64,000 nucleotides of DNA from Nocardia australiensis (lineage in GTDB: Bacteria > Actinomycetota > Actinomycetes > Mycobacteriales > Mycobacteriaceae). A program made the translations under genes and the position numbers. This document shows, piece after piece, positions 49,746 through 59,093 of this stretch (position 1 is the stretch's first letter; each line of letters opens with the position of its first letter). Where the stretch lies: positions 2,542,001-2,606,000 of the forward strand of contig NZ_JAJFZM010000001.1 in the NCBI RefSeq assembly GCF_020733705.1, given 5' to 3'. The notes under the pieces are model-generated. The model searched no databases, was not told where the DNA came from, and saw nothing but the letters and a program-made list of their open reading frames with translations.

Positions 49746-51408
49746 GATGCACCTCCGCGTTTCCGGCCCTGACTTTGACTTTCAGATCGAGTACCGGTGC
49801 ACCGGGGGTGTTCGGTCCGGTGATTCCGGTGGGGCAGGTGGCGTCGCCCACGTTGACCTTGCATTCGGTACGCACGGTCATCCCCTCGGGCAGCAGCACC
49901 TGGGCGTCGCCCATGCGGACCGAAAGATCGACGGCGCGATTCTCGGTGAGGTTGAGCGAACGCAGATCCAGCGTGCCCGTCCCCATGGTCACCTCGTAGC
50001 TCGACTGCAAATCTGCCACGTTGGGTGGGGTCCAGGTGCGCTCACCCAGGGTGGCTTTGTCGAACTCGATCGGACCGACCATCGACGCGAGCACCACGAA
50101 ACCGGCGAGCGGAGCGGTCAGCACCAGCAGGCCGTATCCGCGCCGTAGGAAGGCGCCGAGCACCAGCCCGAGTCCGATCACCGTCAGCGCTACCGCGGCG
50201 ATCCGGCCGGGTGTCATCCACTCGGCGCCGGAGGCCGCCAGCGCGCCCGCGCCTGCCGCGGCGAGGATGGCCAGGCCGATTACCACCGGGGTGAGTCGGG
50301 AGCGAGGGCGCTTCTGGGGTGGGTGGACGATGGTGCGGGCGGGGGTCGGTTCGGGGAGGTCCCATGCCATCGGTGCGACGCCGAGCGGGTCCCAGGATGG
50401 TGGGGTGCGGTCGTTGGCGGCCGGTGTCGTCGGGGTGCTCGTCTGCCGTGGCAGTGACGGTGTCACCGGATCGGAAGTGTTTGCGCTGGAATCGGATTCG
50501 TTCGTCAGGTCGGTGCCGGACGGCGCGGTGTTCTTGTCGAGCGAGGGGGCAGTGCCTTCACCCGGGAGCGGGGTGTCCGTGTCGGTCGGCGTGGGGACCG
50601 GATCGGGCACCGCCGTATTACCCGCGTGTGGCGACAAGGTGCTGTCGTCGGCTGGTGTGGTCGCGCGCTCGATCGGCGCATCGGTCTTGTGCGGCAGCGC
50701 GGTGTCGGCATCGGGCTGCGGCGCGCTGCCCGGGATCGGTGTGGTGGTCGCCTCGTGTCGGCCGGATGTCACCGAATCGACCGATGCGTCCGGGATGTAT
50801 GCGTCCGGCAGTTTGGTGTACGGGGTGTAGACGTTGGTCGGCGGGGCATCGGGGGCGTAGAACTCGCCGGTGGTGCGCATCGGGGACCCCGGCGGGAACA
50901 TCGTGCCGGGATAGCCGGTCGCGGCGCCGCCACCGTCGGTGGCCGGGCCACCGAAGACGCTCGTGCCGGGCGGTGGCTGTGGGTTGCGCATGTGCAGCAT
51001 CCACCAACCCGCCAGCATCAGTGCCATGCTGATCAGGCCGGAGCCGGCCAGTCCGACACCGATCGGTCCCATGCTGGTAACCGCGATGGCGAGCGCGACG
51101 ATCAGGACGATGGTCTTGGTCTGCGACTGCGAGCTTTGCCCCTTGCCTAGCAGCGACTCCGCCGCCGACGCCTCGTCGCCCTGCTCGTTGAACATCAACC
51201 AGCCCAGCAGGTAGAGCACGATCCCGGCCCCGCCGAAAATCGTCGACACCACCAATGCGACCCGCACCAGCACCGGGTCGACGCTATAGCGCTGTCCGAA
51301 CCCCGCCGCGACGCCCGCGATGGGGCCTTGCCGCGGCAACCGGACGGGACGCGTGCGCCACATCTGCTGGAGTTGATCGCCGAAGCTCGTTTTCGTCATG
51401 TTTCCCAT
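49738..51408 (-). CDS. esrI: PspC/LiaF-like envelope-stress inhibitor (EsrI-like)
   Basis: The product has about 556 residues; starts at ATG 51408 or ATG 51399 are possible. The PspC domain lies near the N-terminus (QGPIAGVAAGFGQRYSVDPV and two membrane segments). A 200-residue Pro/Thr-rich linker follows, then three more membrane helices and a LiaF-like C-terminal beta domain (GTGTLDLRSLNLTENRAVDL). In C. glutamicum EsrI is the membrane inhibitor of the EsrS-EsrR system, and the esr genes lie near guaA, as here. It is divergent from the histidine kinase gene with about 235 bp between. Confidence 0.85.
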   Translation of the reverse strand: MGNMTKTSFGDQLQQMWRTRPVRLPRQGPIAGVAAGFGQRYSVDPVLVRVALVVSTIFGGAGIVLYLLGWLMFNEQGDEASAAESLLGKGQSSQSQTKTIVLIVALAIAVTSMGPIGVGLAGSGLISMALMLAGWWMLHMRNPQPPPGTSVFGGPATDGGGAATGYPGTMFPPGSPMRTTGEFYAPDAPPTNVYTPYTKLPDAYIPDASVDSVTSGRHEATTTPIPGSAPQPDADTALPHKTDAPIERATTPADDSTLSPHAGNTAVPDPVPTPTDTDTPLPGEGTAPSLDKNTAPSGTDLTNESDSSANTSDPVTPSLPRQTSTPTTPAANDRTPPSWDPLGVAPMAWDLPEPTPARTIVHPPQKRPRSRLTPVVIGLAILAAAGAGALAASGAEWMTPGRIAAVALTVIGLGLVLGAFLRRGYGLLVLTAPLAGFVVLASMVGPIEFDKATLGERTWTPPNVADLQSSYEVTMGTGTLDLRSLNLTENRAVDLSVRMGDAQVLLPEGMTVRTECKVNVGDATCPTGITGPNTPGAPVLDLKVKVRAGNAEVHRG

Positions 51409-51643
51409 GGTGGCCTGACCAGCACTTCGGCACATCGGGGGGAACCCTGAATATTCTGCTGATCATTTTGGACCATCCGGTCGGTACCGGGTGTGACCGG
51501 GCGCACGGCCGCATCGCCGAACTGTGGGGCTTATCGTCGCTGCGGCATGATGTCCGAAGCTCGCTGAACCTGTCGTCGCGGCTGGTGAAGATCAGGGTGA
51601 TTCCTGATGGTCGGTGTCGGTGGGGCGTGCGAGTATCGGAGGC

Positions 51644-53020
51644 ATGTATCCGTCCATGCCCGCGTTCGATGCTGCTTGGGGGTTGGATGGCACGCGGGGG
51701 GGTGCCGCGTTGGATTCGGCGCCGCCGGCCTATCCACGGATGGTGCGGCGCTCGGGTGGGCGGATTGTCGGTGGGGTGGCCGGTGGGGTGGCCGATCACT
51801 TCGGCGTCGATGTGTTCAAGGTGCGGATGGCGTTCGTGTTGCTGTCCGCGCTGGCGGGGGCGGGCATCGTCGCCTACGGGATGTTGTGGATCTTCACCTC
51901 GGGCGGCGCCGATGCGGCGCGGCCCACCGGTGCGGAGCGGCGGCAGGGGATCGGGCTGACTTTGCTCGGGGGCGGTCTGTCGATCGCGGTGGGGTGGCTG
52001 CTGAGCGGGACCGCGGCGAAGGTGATCCTGCCTATTGTCGTGGTGGCGATCGGTGCGGCGCTGGTATGGCGCGAATACGACGCCGACGGCCCTCGGTCGT
52101 TGCTCGGGCTGCCCGCGCGCCCTTCGGTGGTGACCTGGTCGCGCATTGTCGCCGGGGCGACGTTGATCGTGATCGGGCTCGGTGTGGTGGTGCTGGCCAA
52201 GATCGATCTGAGCTCGCTCGGTTCCGCACTGGTCGCGGTGGCGGTCACGCTGGTCGGGGCCGGTCTGCTGACCGTGCCGCTATGGCTGCGCATGATGCGG
52301 GCGCTGAATTCCGAACGCGCGGCCCGCATTCGGAACGAGGAACGCGAGGAGATCGCGTCACATCTGCATGATTCGGTATTGCAGACATTGGCGTTGATCC
52401 AGCGGCAGGCCGACGACCCGCAGGAAGTAGCCAGGCTGGCCCGTGGGCAGGAACGGGAACTGCGGAAATGGCTCTTCGAGGATTCCGGGCCCGCGCAGTC
52501 GAGTTTGGCCGCGGCGCTTCGCACCATCGCCGGTGAGGTGGAGGATCAGCACGGCGTCAAGGTCACCCCGGTGACCGTCGGAGATGTGTCGATGGATGTC
52601 GCCGAGACCGGTGCGGGCCTGCCGAAGGAACATTTCACCGCACTGCTGGGCGCCAGCAGGGAGGCATTGGTGAACGCCGCCAAGCATGCCGGAGTGCCGG
52701 ACATCGACCTGTTCGCCGAGACCGAATCGCACCAGGTGAGCGTGTTCGTACGCGATCGCGGCGCCGGCTTCGACGTCACGGCCATACCGCAGGACCGGCA
52801 GGGCGTGGCGAAGTCCATTCGCGGCCGCGTCGAACGCCGCGGCGGTCAGGTGGAGATCCTGTCCAACCCAGGGCGCGGTACCGAGGTGCGGATCATCATG
52901 CCGCGCAACGATTCCGGTGGTCAGGAAGATACCGGCCCAGACCTTGCCGACGATGTGCCGATGGATGCTCCGGCCGATCCCGGACCGGCCGTGGAACAAC
53001 CGGTCCGCCAAGGAAGGTGA
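51644..53020 (+). CDS. esrS: PspC-domain sensor histidine kinase (EsrS/LiaS-like)
   Basis: The product has about 458 residues from ATG 51644, which follows GGAGG closely; ATG 51656 is an alternative. A PspC domain (RIVGGVAGGVADHFGVDVFKV) opens the protein, followed by several membrane helices to about residue 225. The HisKA_3 motif is EEIASHLHDSVLQTLALI, with the phosphorylated His in LHD. The ATPase domain has REALVNAAKHAG and RDRGAGFD. It senses envelope stress by analogy with C. glutamicum EsrS. The response regulator gene follows 135 bp downstream on the same strand. Confidence 0.9.
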   Translation: MYPSMPAFDAAWGLDGTRGGAALDSAPPAYPRMVRRSGGRIVGGVAGGVADHFGVDVFKVRMAFVLLSALAGAGIVAYGMLWIFTSGGADAARPTGAERRQGIGLTLLGGGLSIAVGWLLSGTAAKVILPIVVVAIGAALVWREYDADGPRSLLGLPARPSVVTWSRIVAGATLIVIGLGVVVLAKIDLSSLGSALVAVAVTLVGAGLLTVPLWLRMMRALNSERAARIRNEEREEIASHLHDSVLQTLALIQRQADDPQEVARLARGQERELRKWLFEDSGPAQSSLAAALRTIAGEVEDQHGVKVTPVTVGDVSMDVAETGAGLPKEHFTALLGASREALVNAAKHAGVPDIDLFAETESHQVSVFVRDRGAGFDVTAIPQDRQGVAKSIRGRVERRGGQVEILSNPGRGTEVRIIMPRNDSGGQEDTGPDLADDVPMDAPADPGPAVEQPVRQGR

Positions 53021-53155
53021 TCGGCTCCTATCGGCCGCGCATGTGCTGGGAAAGCGCGGTTCGGCGTGTCTTGTGGTACCGATGATATGCGGGCGGCCCT
53101 CGGGTTGTCGGCGCAGTCAGGGTGGGGCGATCCACCGACAGGTGAGGAGAAGTAG

Positions 53156-53797
53156 GTGGCCGTGCGGGTCTTTCTCGTCGATGATCACGCCGTATTCCGG
53201 TCGGGTGTGCGGGCGGAACTCAGCCGGGAGCCGGATATGGAAGTGGTCGGGGAGGCCGGTGCCGTGGCGGCGGCGGTCGCGGGGATCAAGGACTCTCGGC
53301 CCGATGTCGTGCTGCTCGATGTGCATATGCCCGACGGTGGCGGAGTGGCGGTGCTCGCGGGTATCGAGGATGGTCCAGTGTGCTTGGCGCTGAGCGTGTC
53401 CGACGCCGCCGAGGATGTGATAGCGGTGATCCGCGCGGGCGCCCGCGGCTATGTGACCAAGACGATCTCGGGATCCGAACTGGCCGACGGCATTCGGCGC
53501 GTCGCAGGCGGGGACGCGGTATTCAGTCCGCGGCTGGCGGGGTTCGTGCTTGACTCGTTCACCGGTAAATCGCAGGTGCCGGAGCCACCGCTGGACCCCG
53601 AACTGGATTCGCTGACCCCACGCGAATTGGAGGTGCTGCGCCTACTCGCGCGTGGCTACACTTACCGCGAAATCGCCGAAAAACTGTACATTTCGGTGAA
53701 AACCGTTGAGACACATGCCTCGAACGTGCTCCGCAAGACCCAGCAGTCCAACCGCAACGCACTTACCCGTTGGGCCCACCGCCGGCGAATTGATTGA
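53156..53797 (+). CDS. esrR: NarL-type response regulator (EsrR-like)
   Basis: The product has 213 residues from GTG 53156 behind GAGGAG. The receiver has FLVDDHAVFRSGV, the phospho-Asp in VVLLDVHMPDGGG and Lys in GYVTKTIS. The C-terminal LuxR helix-turn-helix is LTPRELEVLRLLARGYTYRE and KTVETHASNVLRK. It is the expected partner of the preceding PspC-kinase. Targets are unknown here; in C. glutamicum EsrR activates envelope-stress genes. Confidence 0.93.
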   Translation: MAVRVFLVDDHAVFRSGVRAELSREPDMEVVGEAGAVAAAVAGIKDSRPDVVLLDVHMPDGGGVAVLAGIEDGPVCLALSVSDAAEDVIAVIRAGARGYVTKTISGSELADGIRRVAGGDAVFSPRLAGFVLDSFTGKSQVPEPPLDPELDSLTPRELEVLRLLARGYTYREIAEKLYISVKTVETHASNVLRKTQQSNRNALTRWAHRRRID

Positions 53798-53816
53798 GTA
53801 GCCGTGTGGGGATCTA

Positions 53817-54941
53817 CTAGATCATCGCCACGATGATGGCGATGATGATGATCAGGCCGATCAAGAGTCCGATGGCGATGGCGAGGGGGGCGTTGCTCGG
53901 CTGAGGGGGTTTGGCGCCTGCGCGTTGTGGTGCGGAGGCCGGCGCTACCACCTTTGCGGTGCGGTGCGGGCGTGGCAGCGGAGCCGAGTGTGGGCTGCGC
54001 AGGCCGGAGGCCGAATTCCGTGCGGCCCATGCCGGAATGGTGCCGTCCTCGGTGCGCACCGGCGCGCCGAGAATATAAGGGCCGGTTCCGGGACCGAAGG
54101 CGGCGGTGAGGATTTCGTCCCTGGCCTCGGCCATGGTCGGGCGGCGCTGCGGGGCGGGCTCCATCATGTGCAGCAGCGTGTTGGTGAGCATGCCGCTGCG
54201 GCTGGGCGGGATGATCTGCGCCATGGCCGCGCGCTCGACCAGGACATCGCTGTCCTCGTCGAGGCCGAACGGCGGCTGCCCTTCGAGTGCGGTATAGAGG
54301 GTGGCGCCGAGGGAGAACACATCACTGGCCTCGGTCGGCTGCGCGCCACGGGCCACCTCGGGAGGAAGGTAGGCGGGGGTGCCGGTGATCACGTCCGGGG
54401 TGTCGGAGTGTTCGCCCGCACCGCGCGAGATGCCGAAATCGCTGAGCTTGGCCATCCCGACGATCGGTCCCCGGTCCGCGACGAGGATATTGCCCGGTTT
54501 GATATCGCGGTGCACGATGCCCACCGCGTGTGCGGCGGCCAGCGCGTCGGCGACCTGCGCGCCGATCTGCGCGACCTCGATCGGTGGCAGGGCTTCGGTC
54601 AGCGCTATTGCCTTCGCAACACTGCGTGAGGGCAGGTGTTCCATCACCAGCCAGGGTTCGCCTGCCTCCAGTACCACGTCGTAGACGGCGATGGCGTGCT
54701 CATGGGAGAGCTTCGCCGCGACCCGGCCCTCATGCATGATCTGGTTGCGGATCGCGGTGGCCTCTGCTTCGTCGAGGCCGACGGTGGTGAGGACCTGCTT
54801 GATGGCGACATCCCGATTCATCAGTCGATCGGTCGCGAGCCAGACCGCACCCATGCCGCCGCCGCCGAGTTTCGATTGCAGGCGGTAACGACCGGCAACC
54901 AGATAGTCCGGGCCGACATTGGGGCGGGGGCGATCGATCAT
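53817..54941 (-). CDS. Membrane-anchored serine/threonine protein kinase
   Basis: The product has 374 residues from ATG 54941 (MIDRPRPNVGPDYLVAGRYRL); the frame to 55199 adds unrelated residues. The Gly loop is GGGGMGAVW, Lys is in DVAIKQVL, the catalytic loop is HRDIKPGN and DFG appears in KLSDFGISRG. A Pro/Ala-rich juxtamembrane stretch leads to a C-terminal transmembrane helix (about 350-374) with nothing outside, so it has no external sensor. It ends 19 bp from the end of the response regulator gene, convergent. It could modulate the EsrISR-like system, but that is inference. Confidence 0.93.
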   Translation of the reverse strand: MIDRPRPNVGPDYLVAGRYRLQSKLGGGGMGAVWLATDRLMNRDVAIKQVLTTVGLDEAEATAIRNQIMHEGRVAAKLSHEHAIAVYDVVLEAGEPWLVMEHLPSRSVAKAIALTEALPPIEVAQIGAQVADALAAAHAVGIVHRDIKPGNILVADRGPIVGMAKLSDFGISRGAGEHSDTPDVITGTPAYLPPEVARGAQPTEASDVFSLGATLYTALEGQPPFGLDEDSDVLVERAAMAQIIPPSRSGMLTNTLLHMMEPAPQRRPTMAEARDEILTAAFGPGTGPYILGAPVRTEDGTIPAWAARNSASGLRSPHSAPLPRPHRTAKVVAPASAPQRAGAKPPQPSNAPLAIAIGLLIGLIIIIAIIVAMI

Positions 54942-55347
54942 GGGTGCAGGGTATCCGAATTCGGTGGTAGTAGGCCTGATTCGTGCCGAGAGTTCCCGGG
55001 CTCGAATGCGGCGTCCCGGCTCGCGGTGCGTGCGACGACACCCGACTGGCCGGAATCCGAAATGCTGGGCCATTGCCACTGCCTCCGGGATGTTTTCGGC
55101 GAGCGCTGCGCCGAACAGGGGTATCGACGCCGAATGTGACCGCGCGCCCCTCTTCGATGGCGGATACGCCCGCGTCGCCACGGGTCCTTGACGTATCACG
55201 GGGGCAGGTCTCTACTGAGAAAGTATCGAACGTATATTCGATATAGATCGATAGCTGGATCGGTGCTGACTCTCGCTTCGTTAGATGCGAAGACGGTCGC
55301 TCCGCATGATTCGCCGTCGGGTCCATCGTGGGAAGTAGGTGGTAGAG
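54942..55347. other. Intergenic region between the kinase and imuA
   Basis: The 406-base spacer holds the kinase promoter on the minus strand and the SOS box at 55226-55241 on the plus strand. Nothing else was recognised; open frames here are overlaps. Confidence 0.5.
55226..55241 (+). promoter_or_regulatory. LexA/SOS box upstream of imuA-imuB
   Basis: TCGAACGTATATTCGA differs from the actinobacterial SOS consensus TCGAAC-N4-GTTCGA by one base in the right half. It lies 107 bases before the imuA start, with an AT-rich stretch after it, so LexA repression of the mutagenesis operon is likely. Confidence 0.75.
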
Positions 55348-56133
55348 ATGGGTTCGGATGCGGAATCCCGAGTGGAAGATGGGCGGGAACGCGCACAGCG
55401 GGCGGCGGAGCGAGCCGTGCCGACGGTGGAAGAATTGCGCAGGCGAATGGCGGCGATACCGGGCCGCGGCGAGACGGCGGCCGAGCGAATTCCGGTGGCG
55501 GGTGAACTACGCCGCGAGCCGCTGGCGGTGCCACCCGCTCTTGCGGCTCTATTGCCGGAGGGGGGCCTGGTCAAGGGCTCGGTCGTGGCTTACAGCGGGG
55601 CGAGTTCGTTGTTGGCCGGACTATTGGCCTCGGTGACCGAGGACGGTGGGCATGCCGCCGTGGTCGGAGTGCCTCGGCTCGGCTTGCTCGCCGCGGTCGA
55701 GATGGGCGCTCAGCTGGAACGCCTCGCGGTCATCGCCGATCCCGGAGCGGATCCGGTGGAGGTGGCCGCGGTGTTACTCGACGGCCTCGATCTGGTGGTG
55801 CTCGGCCTCGATGGCGTCGCCGTCCCACCTGCTCGGGCTCGCGTGATCGCCGCGCGCGCCCGCAATAGGGGCGCCACCCTGGTGGTCGCCAACGGGGGCT
55901 GGAACAACCCGTCACTGCGGCTGGATACCCGCATCGCCGGATACGCCGGGCTCGGCGCGGGCCGTGGCCGGCTTCGCTCGGTCTGCCTCGAGGTGGATGT
56001 GCGCGGTAAAGCGGGCCCGCCCAGCCACGGCCGAATAGCGATGCGCGCCACCGCGGGGCGAGTGGAATGGGTGCCACTGGGAGCGCCCGTCTCGGTGAGC
56101 GAATCAACCGATGCCCGAGGTGCGGCGTCATGA
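55348..56133 (+). CDS. imuA: Mutasome accessory protein ImuA'
   Basis: The product has 261 residues from ATG 55348. It is a RecA-like-fold protein (PEGGLVKGSVVAYSGASSLL in place of a normal Walker A, LDLVVLGLDGVAVPPARARV) as in actinobacterial ImuA'. With ImuB and the DnaE2 polymerase it performs SOS-induced translesion synthesis. It overlaps imuB by 23 bp. dnaE2 is not in this window. Confidence 0.9.
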   Translation: MGSDAESRVEDGRERAQRAAERAVPTVEELRRRMAAIPGRGETAAERIPVAGELRREPLAVPPALAALLPEGGLVKGSVVAYSGASSLLAGLLASVTEDGGHAAVVGVPRLGLLAAVEMGAQLERLAVIADPGADPVEVAAVLLDGLDLVVLGLDGVAVPPARARVIAARARNRGATLVVANGGWNNPSLRLDTRIAGYAGLGAGRGRLRSVCLEVDVRGKAGPPSHGRIAMRATAGRVEWVPLGAPVSVSESTDARGAAS

Positions 56134-57802
56134 GGCGGCCGGGGCTTTCGTGGGCGGTGCGCGCGCGATGGATCCGACAGAGACCGTGGGGTGCGCGGTG
56201 ATTGAGCCGGGTCGGACGCGGAGCGGGTCTCGGGTGCTGGCGCTGTGGTGTCCGGACTGGCCCGCGGTCGCGGCTGCCGCGGTCGCGGGGGTTGCGGCGA
56301 CCGTCCCGGTGGCGGTGTTCGCGGCGAACAGGGTCATCACATGTTCGGCAATCGCGCGGGCCGAGGGGGTGCGGCGCGGATTGCGGCGCCGCGAAGCGCA
56401 GGCCCGATGTCCGAATCTGTTTATCGCGCAGGCGGATCCGGACCGGGACGCGCGACTGTTCGAGCCGGTGGTCGCGGCCGTCGACGCGACGGTGCCCGGT
56501 ATCGAGGTATTGCGCCCGGGGTTGCTGGTACTGAGTGCGCGTGGTGCGGCCCGGTTCTTCGGGTCCGAGGAGGCGTCCGCCGAGCGACTTGTCGACGCGG
56601 TGGCCGCCGTCGGGGTGGAGGCCCAGATCGGGATCGCCGATGAATTGTCCACGGCGGTGGTCGCGGCCCGCCGTGCCGCGATCGTGCCGCCCGGCGACGG
56701 TGCGCGATTCCTTGCGCCGATGCCGATAGCGGAGCTCGCCGTCGAGCCCAGCCTGTCCGCGCCGGAGCGGGCCGATCTCGTCGATCTATTGCACCGCTTG
56801 GGTTTACGACGGATAGGTGACTTCGCCGCGTTGACCCCGACCGAGGTCGGCTCGCGTTTCGGCACCGATGCCGTCCTCGCGCATCGCAGTGCCCGCGCGG
56901 TGCCGGAGCGGCCGCCGTCGGTCCGCCGCCCGCCACCGGAGCTGACGGTGGAGTATCGCTGCGACCCGCCGATCGATCGGGTCGATGCCGCCGCGTTCGC
57001 GGGCCGTATGCTCGCCACTCGATTACACGGCAGGCTGTCGGCCGCCTCGGTGTCCTGCACCAGGCTGTCGGTTTTCGCGGAAACCGAAGCAGGTGAACAA
57101 CTCTCGCGGATCTGGCGGTGTGCGCAACCGCTGACCCCTGAGGACACCGCGGATCGGGTGCGCTGGCAGTTGGATGGTTGGCTCACCCGCCGCGACGGCG
57201 CCAGGCCGACCGCGCCGATCATCGCGTTGCGGCTGGAACCCGTCGAAGTGGCTGCGACAGGGGCACTTCAGCTCGGCCTGTGGGGTGGCGTCGGCGCGGA
57301 ACACGAACAAGCCCGCCGCGCCCTGATTCGAGTGCAGGGCCTGCTCGGCGGTGAGGCGGTGCGCGTCGGTGTGCTCAGTGGCGGTCGCGGACCGCAGGAG
57401 CGCATCACCATGGTCGCGTTGGGTGACGAACCGGTGCCCGCCGCTGACCCCGCCCTGCCGTGGCCGGGTCGACTACCTCAGCCCGCGCCCGCGCTCATCC
57501 TGTTGACGCGTCCCCTGGTGCGGTTGGAAGCAGACGACGGTAGCCCGGTGCTGGTCACCGCGCGTGGTCTGTTCACCGCGGACCCGGTCCGGCTGAGTTG
57601 GGGCAGTAGACAGTGGCGCCTGGCGGGCTGGGCGGGCCCGTGGCCGGTGGACGAGCACTGGTGGATTCCGGAATCTCTCGACGCCGCCGCCGGAGTCGCG
57701 GCCAGAGCCCAGGTGCAACTCGACGGTGAACCCGCCGACATCCGCGTGCTGCTGCTCATCTTCTATTCCGAAACCTGGCGTGCGGAGGGTCTTTACGACT
57801 GA
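56111..57802 (+). CDS. imuB: Y-family polymerase-like protein ImuB
   Basis: The product has 563 residues; ATG 56111 overlaps imuA, and ATG 56168 is an alternative. The N-terminal block reads RVLALWCPDWPAVAAAA where active Y-family polymerases have the first catalytic Asp, so it is a non-catalytic homologue. It serves as a hub that links the beta clamp, ImuA' and DnaE2. A clamp-binding motif could be QLGLWGG at about residue 390. The C-terminus ends in LLIFYSETWRAEGLYD. It is expected to be induced with imuA by DNA damage. Confidence 0.92.
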   Translation: MPEVRRHEAAGAFVGGARAMDPTETVGCAVIEPGRTRSGSRVLALWCPDWPAVAAAAVAGVAATVPVAVFAANRVITCSAIARAEGVRRGLRRREAQARCPNLFIAQADPDRDARLFEPVVAAVDATVPGIEVLRPGLLVLSARGAARFFGSEEASAERLVDAVAAVGVEAQIGIADELSTAVVAARRAAIVPPGDGARFLAPMPIAELAVEPSLSAPERADLVDLLHRLGLRRIGDFAALTPTEVGSRFGTDAVLAHRSARAVPERPPSVRRPPPELTVEYRCDPPIDRVDAAAFAGRMLATRLHGRLSAASVSCTRLSVFAETEAGEQLSRIWRCAQPLTPEDTADRVRWQLDGWLTRRDGARPTAPIIALRLEPVEVAATGALQLGLWGGVGAEHEQARRALIRVQGLLGGEAVRVGVLSGGRGPQERITMVALGDEPVPAADPALPWPGRLPQPAPALILLTRPLVRLEADDGSPVLVTARGLFTADPVRLSWGSRQWRLAGWAGPWPVDEHWWIPESLDAAAGVAARAQVQLDGEPADIRVLLLIFYSETWRAEGLYD

Positions 57803-58074
57803 CACCTGGTGTGTGCGGAGTGGGTGTGGCTGATGATGCGGCTGGGAATCCGCGCGCGGTGCTCGCCTTCGACCGGGCCATGACGCGAACCGCGCTGGAA
57901 CGGTGCCTTTCCTGAACCGCTGACGGCGACGGATCGGGCCCTGTCTATCGGGGTGGCGTCGCGGATCTAGAGTGAACCTGTGTCCACTATCGACCGTCCG
58001 GTCTTGTTTTTCGCCCGAGCGCGGCGCATCGATAGGTTCGTGCGGAAGTTCGCCGACGACCAGAAGTCGGGTTG

Positions 58075-58992
58075 ATGTCGATGGGCGGTTTCGAGGGGAT
58101 GTTGTGTTCGGCGGCGGCCGTCGATGTTCCATTGCCGGGCACCGCCACTCGGGTGACCGGCTGGTTGTGTGTCGAGCAGTCCGGCGCGTGGGGGCGTGAC
58201 GTGATCGCCGACGAGGTGCTCGGACCGGAGATCACCGCCGAACTGGCGGCTCGCACCAAGGCCGCGCACGTCCGGCCGACGTTGATCCGCAAGCCCGGCC
58301 GCAGCGAATTCACCGGCACCCGAACGGTTTTGCTCGCCAGTTCGCGTCCGGAAGGCTCCTGGTGCGAACGCTTCGAGATCACCGATCTGAAACAACTGCT
58401 CGATTTGGATCTGCACCTGCTGAACGGTCCGCCGCCGAAAATCGGTGCACCCGTTACTGATCCGCTGGTTCTGGTGTGCGCCCACGGAAAACGCGATCAG
58501 TGTTGCGCACTGCTCGGTCGTCCGATCGCCGCCGACCTGGCCGCGAGATGGCCCGGCCAGGTTTGGGAATGCTCGCACACCGGCGGCCACCGCTTCGCCC
58601 CCGCCATGGTGCTATTGCCCTCCGGCCTGACCTACGGTCGCATCGACGCGGCGGCCGCGACGGATGCGGTGGCCGCCACCCATCGAGGAGCCGTATCGAT
58701 GACCGGCCTGCGCGGACGTAGTTGCTACAACCCTGTCGAGCAGGTCGCGGAACTTGCTGTGCGCGAACAGATTTCCGCCGGTGTCGATGATCTGACCGTG
58801 CGCATCCAGCCCGATATCGCAACCGACCCGACCCTTGCGGGCACCGCGATAGTGACCCACCGAGACGGCCGCCGTTGGCAGGTAACCGCCCACGCTGTCG
58901 CCCTGCCCCCTCGTCAAGCCAGCTGTGGTGCCACCCCGAAACCTGTCACCGCGCTCGTCGCCGACAAGATCGAGCCGCTGACCGCTGGTTGA
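58075..58992 (+). CDS. Sucrase/ferredoxin-like family protein
   Basis: The product has 305 residues from ATG 58075 (TTG 58072 directly before is possible). It has VCAHGKRDQCCALLGRP and VWECSHTGGHRFAPAMVLLP, with Cys and His that hold a thioredoxin-like [2Fe-2S] cluster in this family. An additional GLRGRSCYNPVEQ motif lies near residue 215. Its biochemical role is poorly defined. It is not obviously in an operon with imuB, 272 bp upstream. Confidence 0.85.
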   Translation: MSMGGFEGMLCSAAAVDVPLPGTATRVTGWLCVEQSGAWGRDVIADEVLGPEITAELAARTKAAHVRPTLIRKPGRSEFTGTRTVLLASSRPEGSWCERFEITDLKQLLDLDLHLLNGPPPKIGAPVTDPLVLVCAHGKRDQCCALLGRPIAADLAARWPGQVWECSHTGGHRFAPAMVLLPSGLTYGRIDAAAATDAVAATHRGAVSMTGLRGRSCYNPVEQVAELAVREQISAGVDDLTVRIQPDIATDPTLAGTAIVTHRDGRRWQVTAHAVALPPRQASCGATPKPVTALVADKIEPLTAG

Positions 58993-59093
58993 CGATGCCG
59001 CACCTGTACCAGTTCGTGCGCGCGGGTCATGACGTTGGTGGCAGCCACCGCCTTGGTTGACCTTCAGGTAGGTCGAAGCCGAATGATGTCGGG

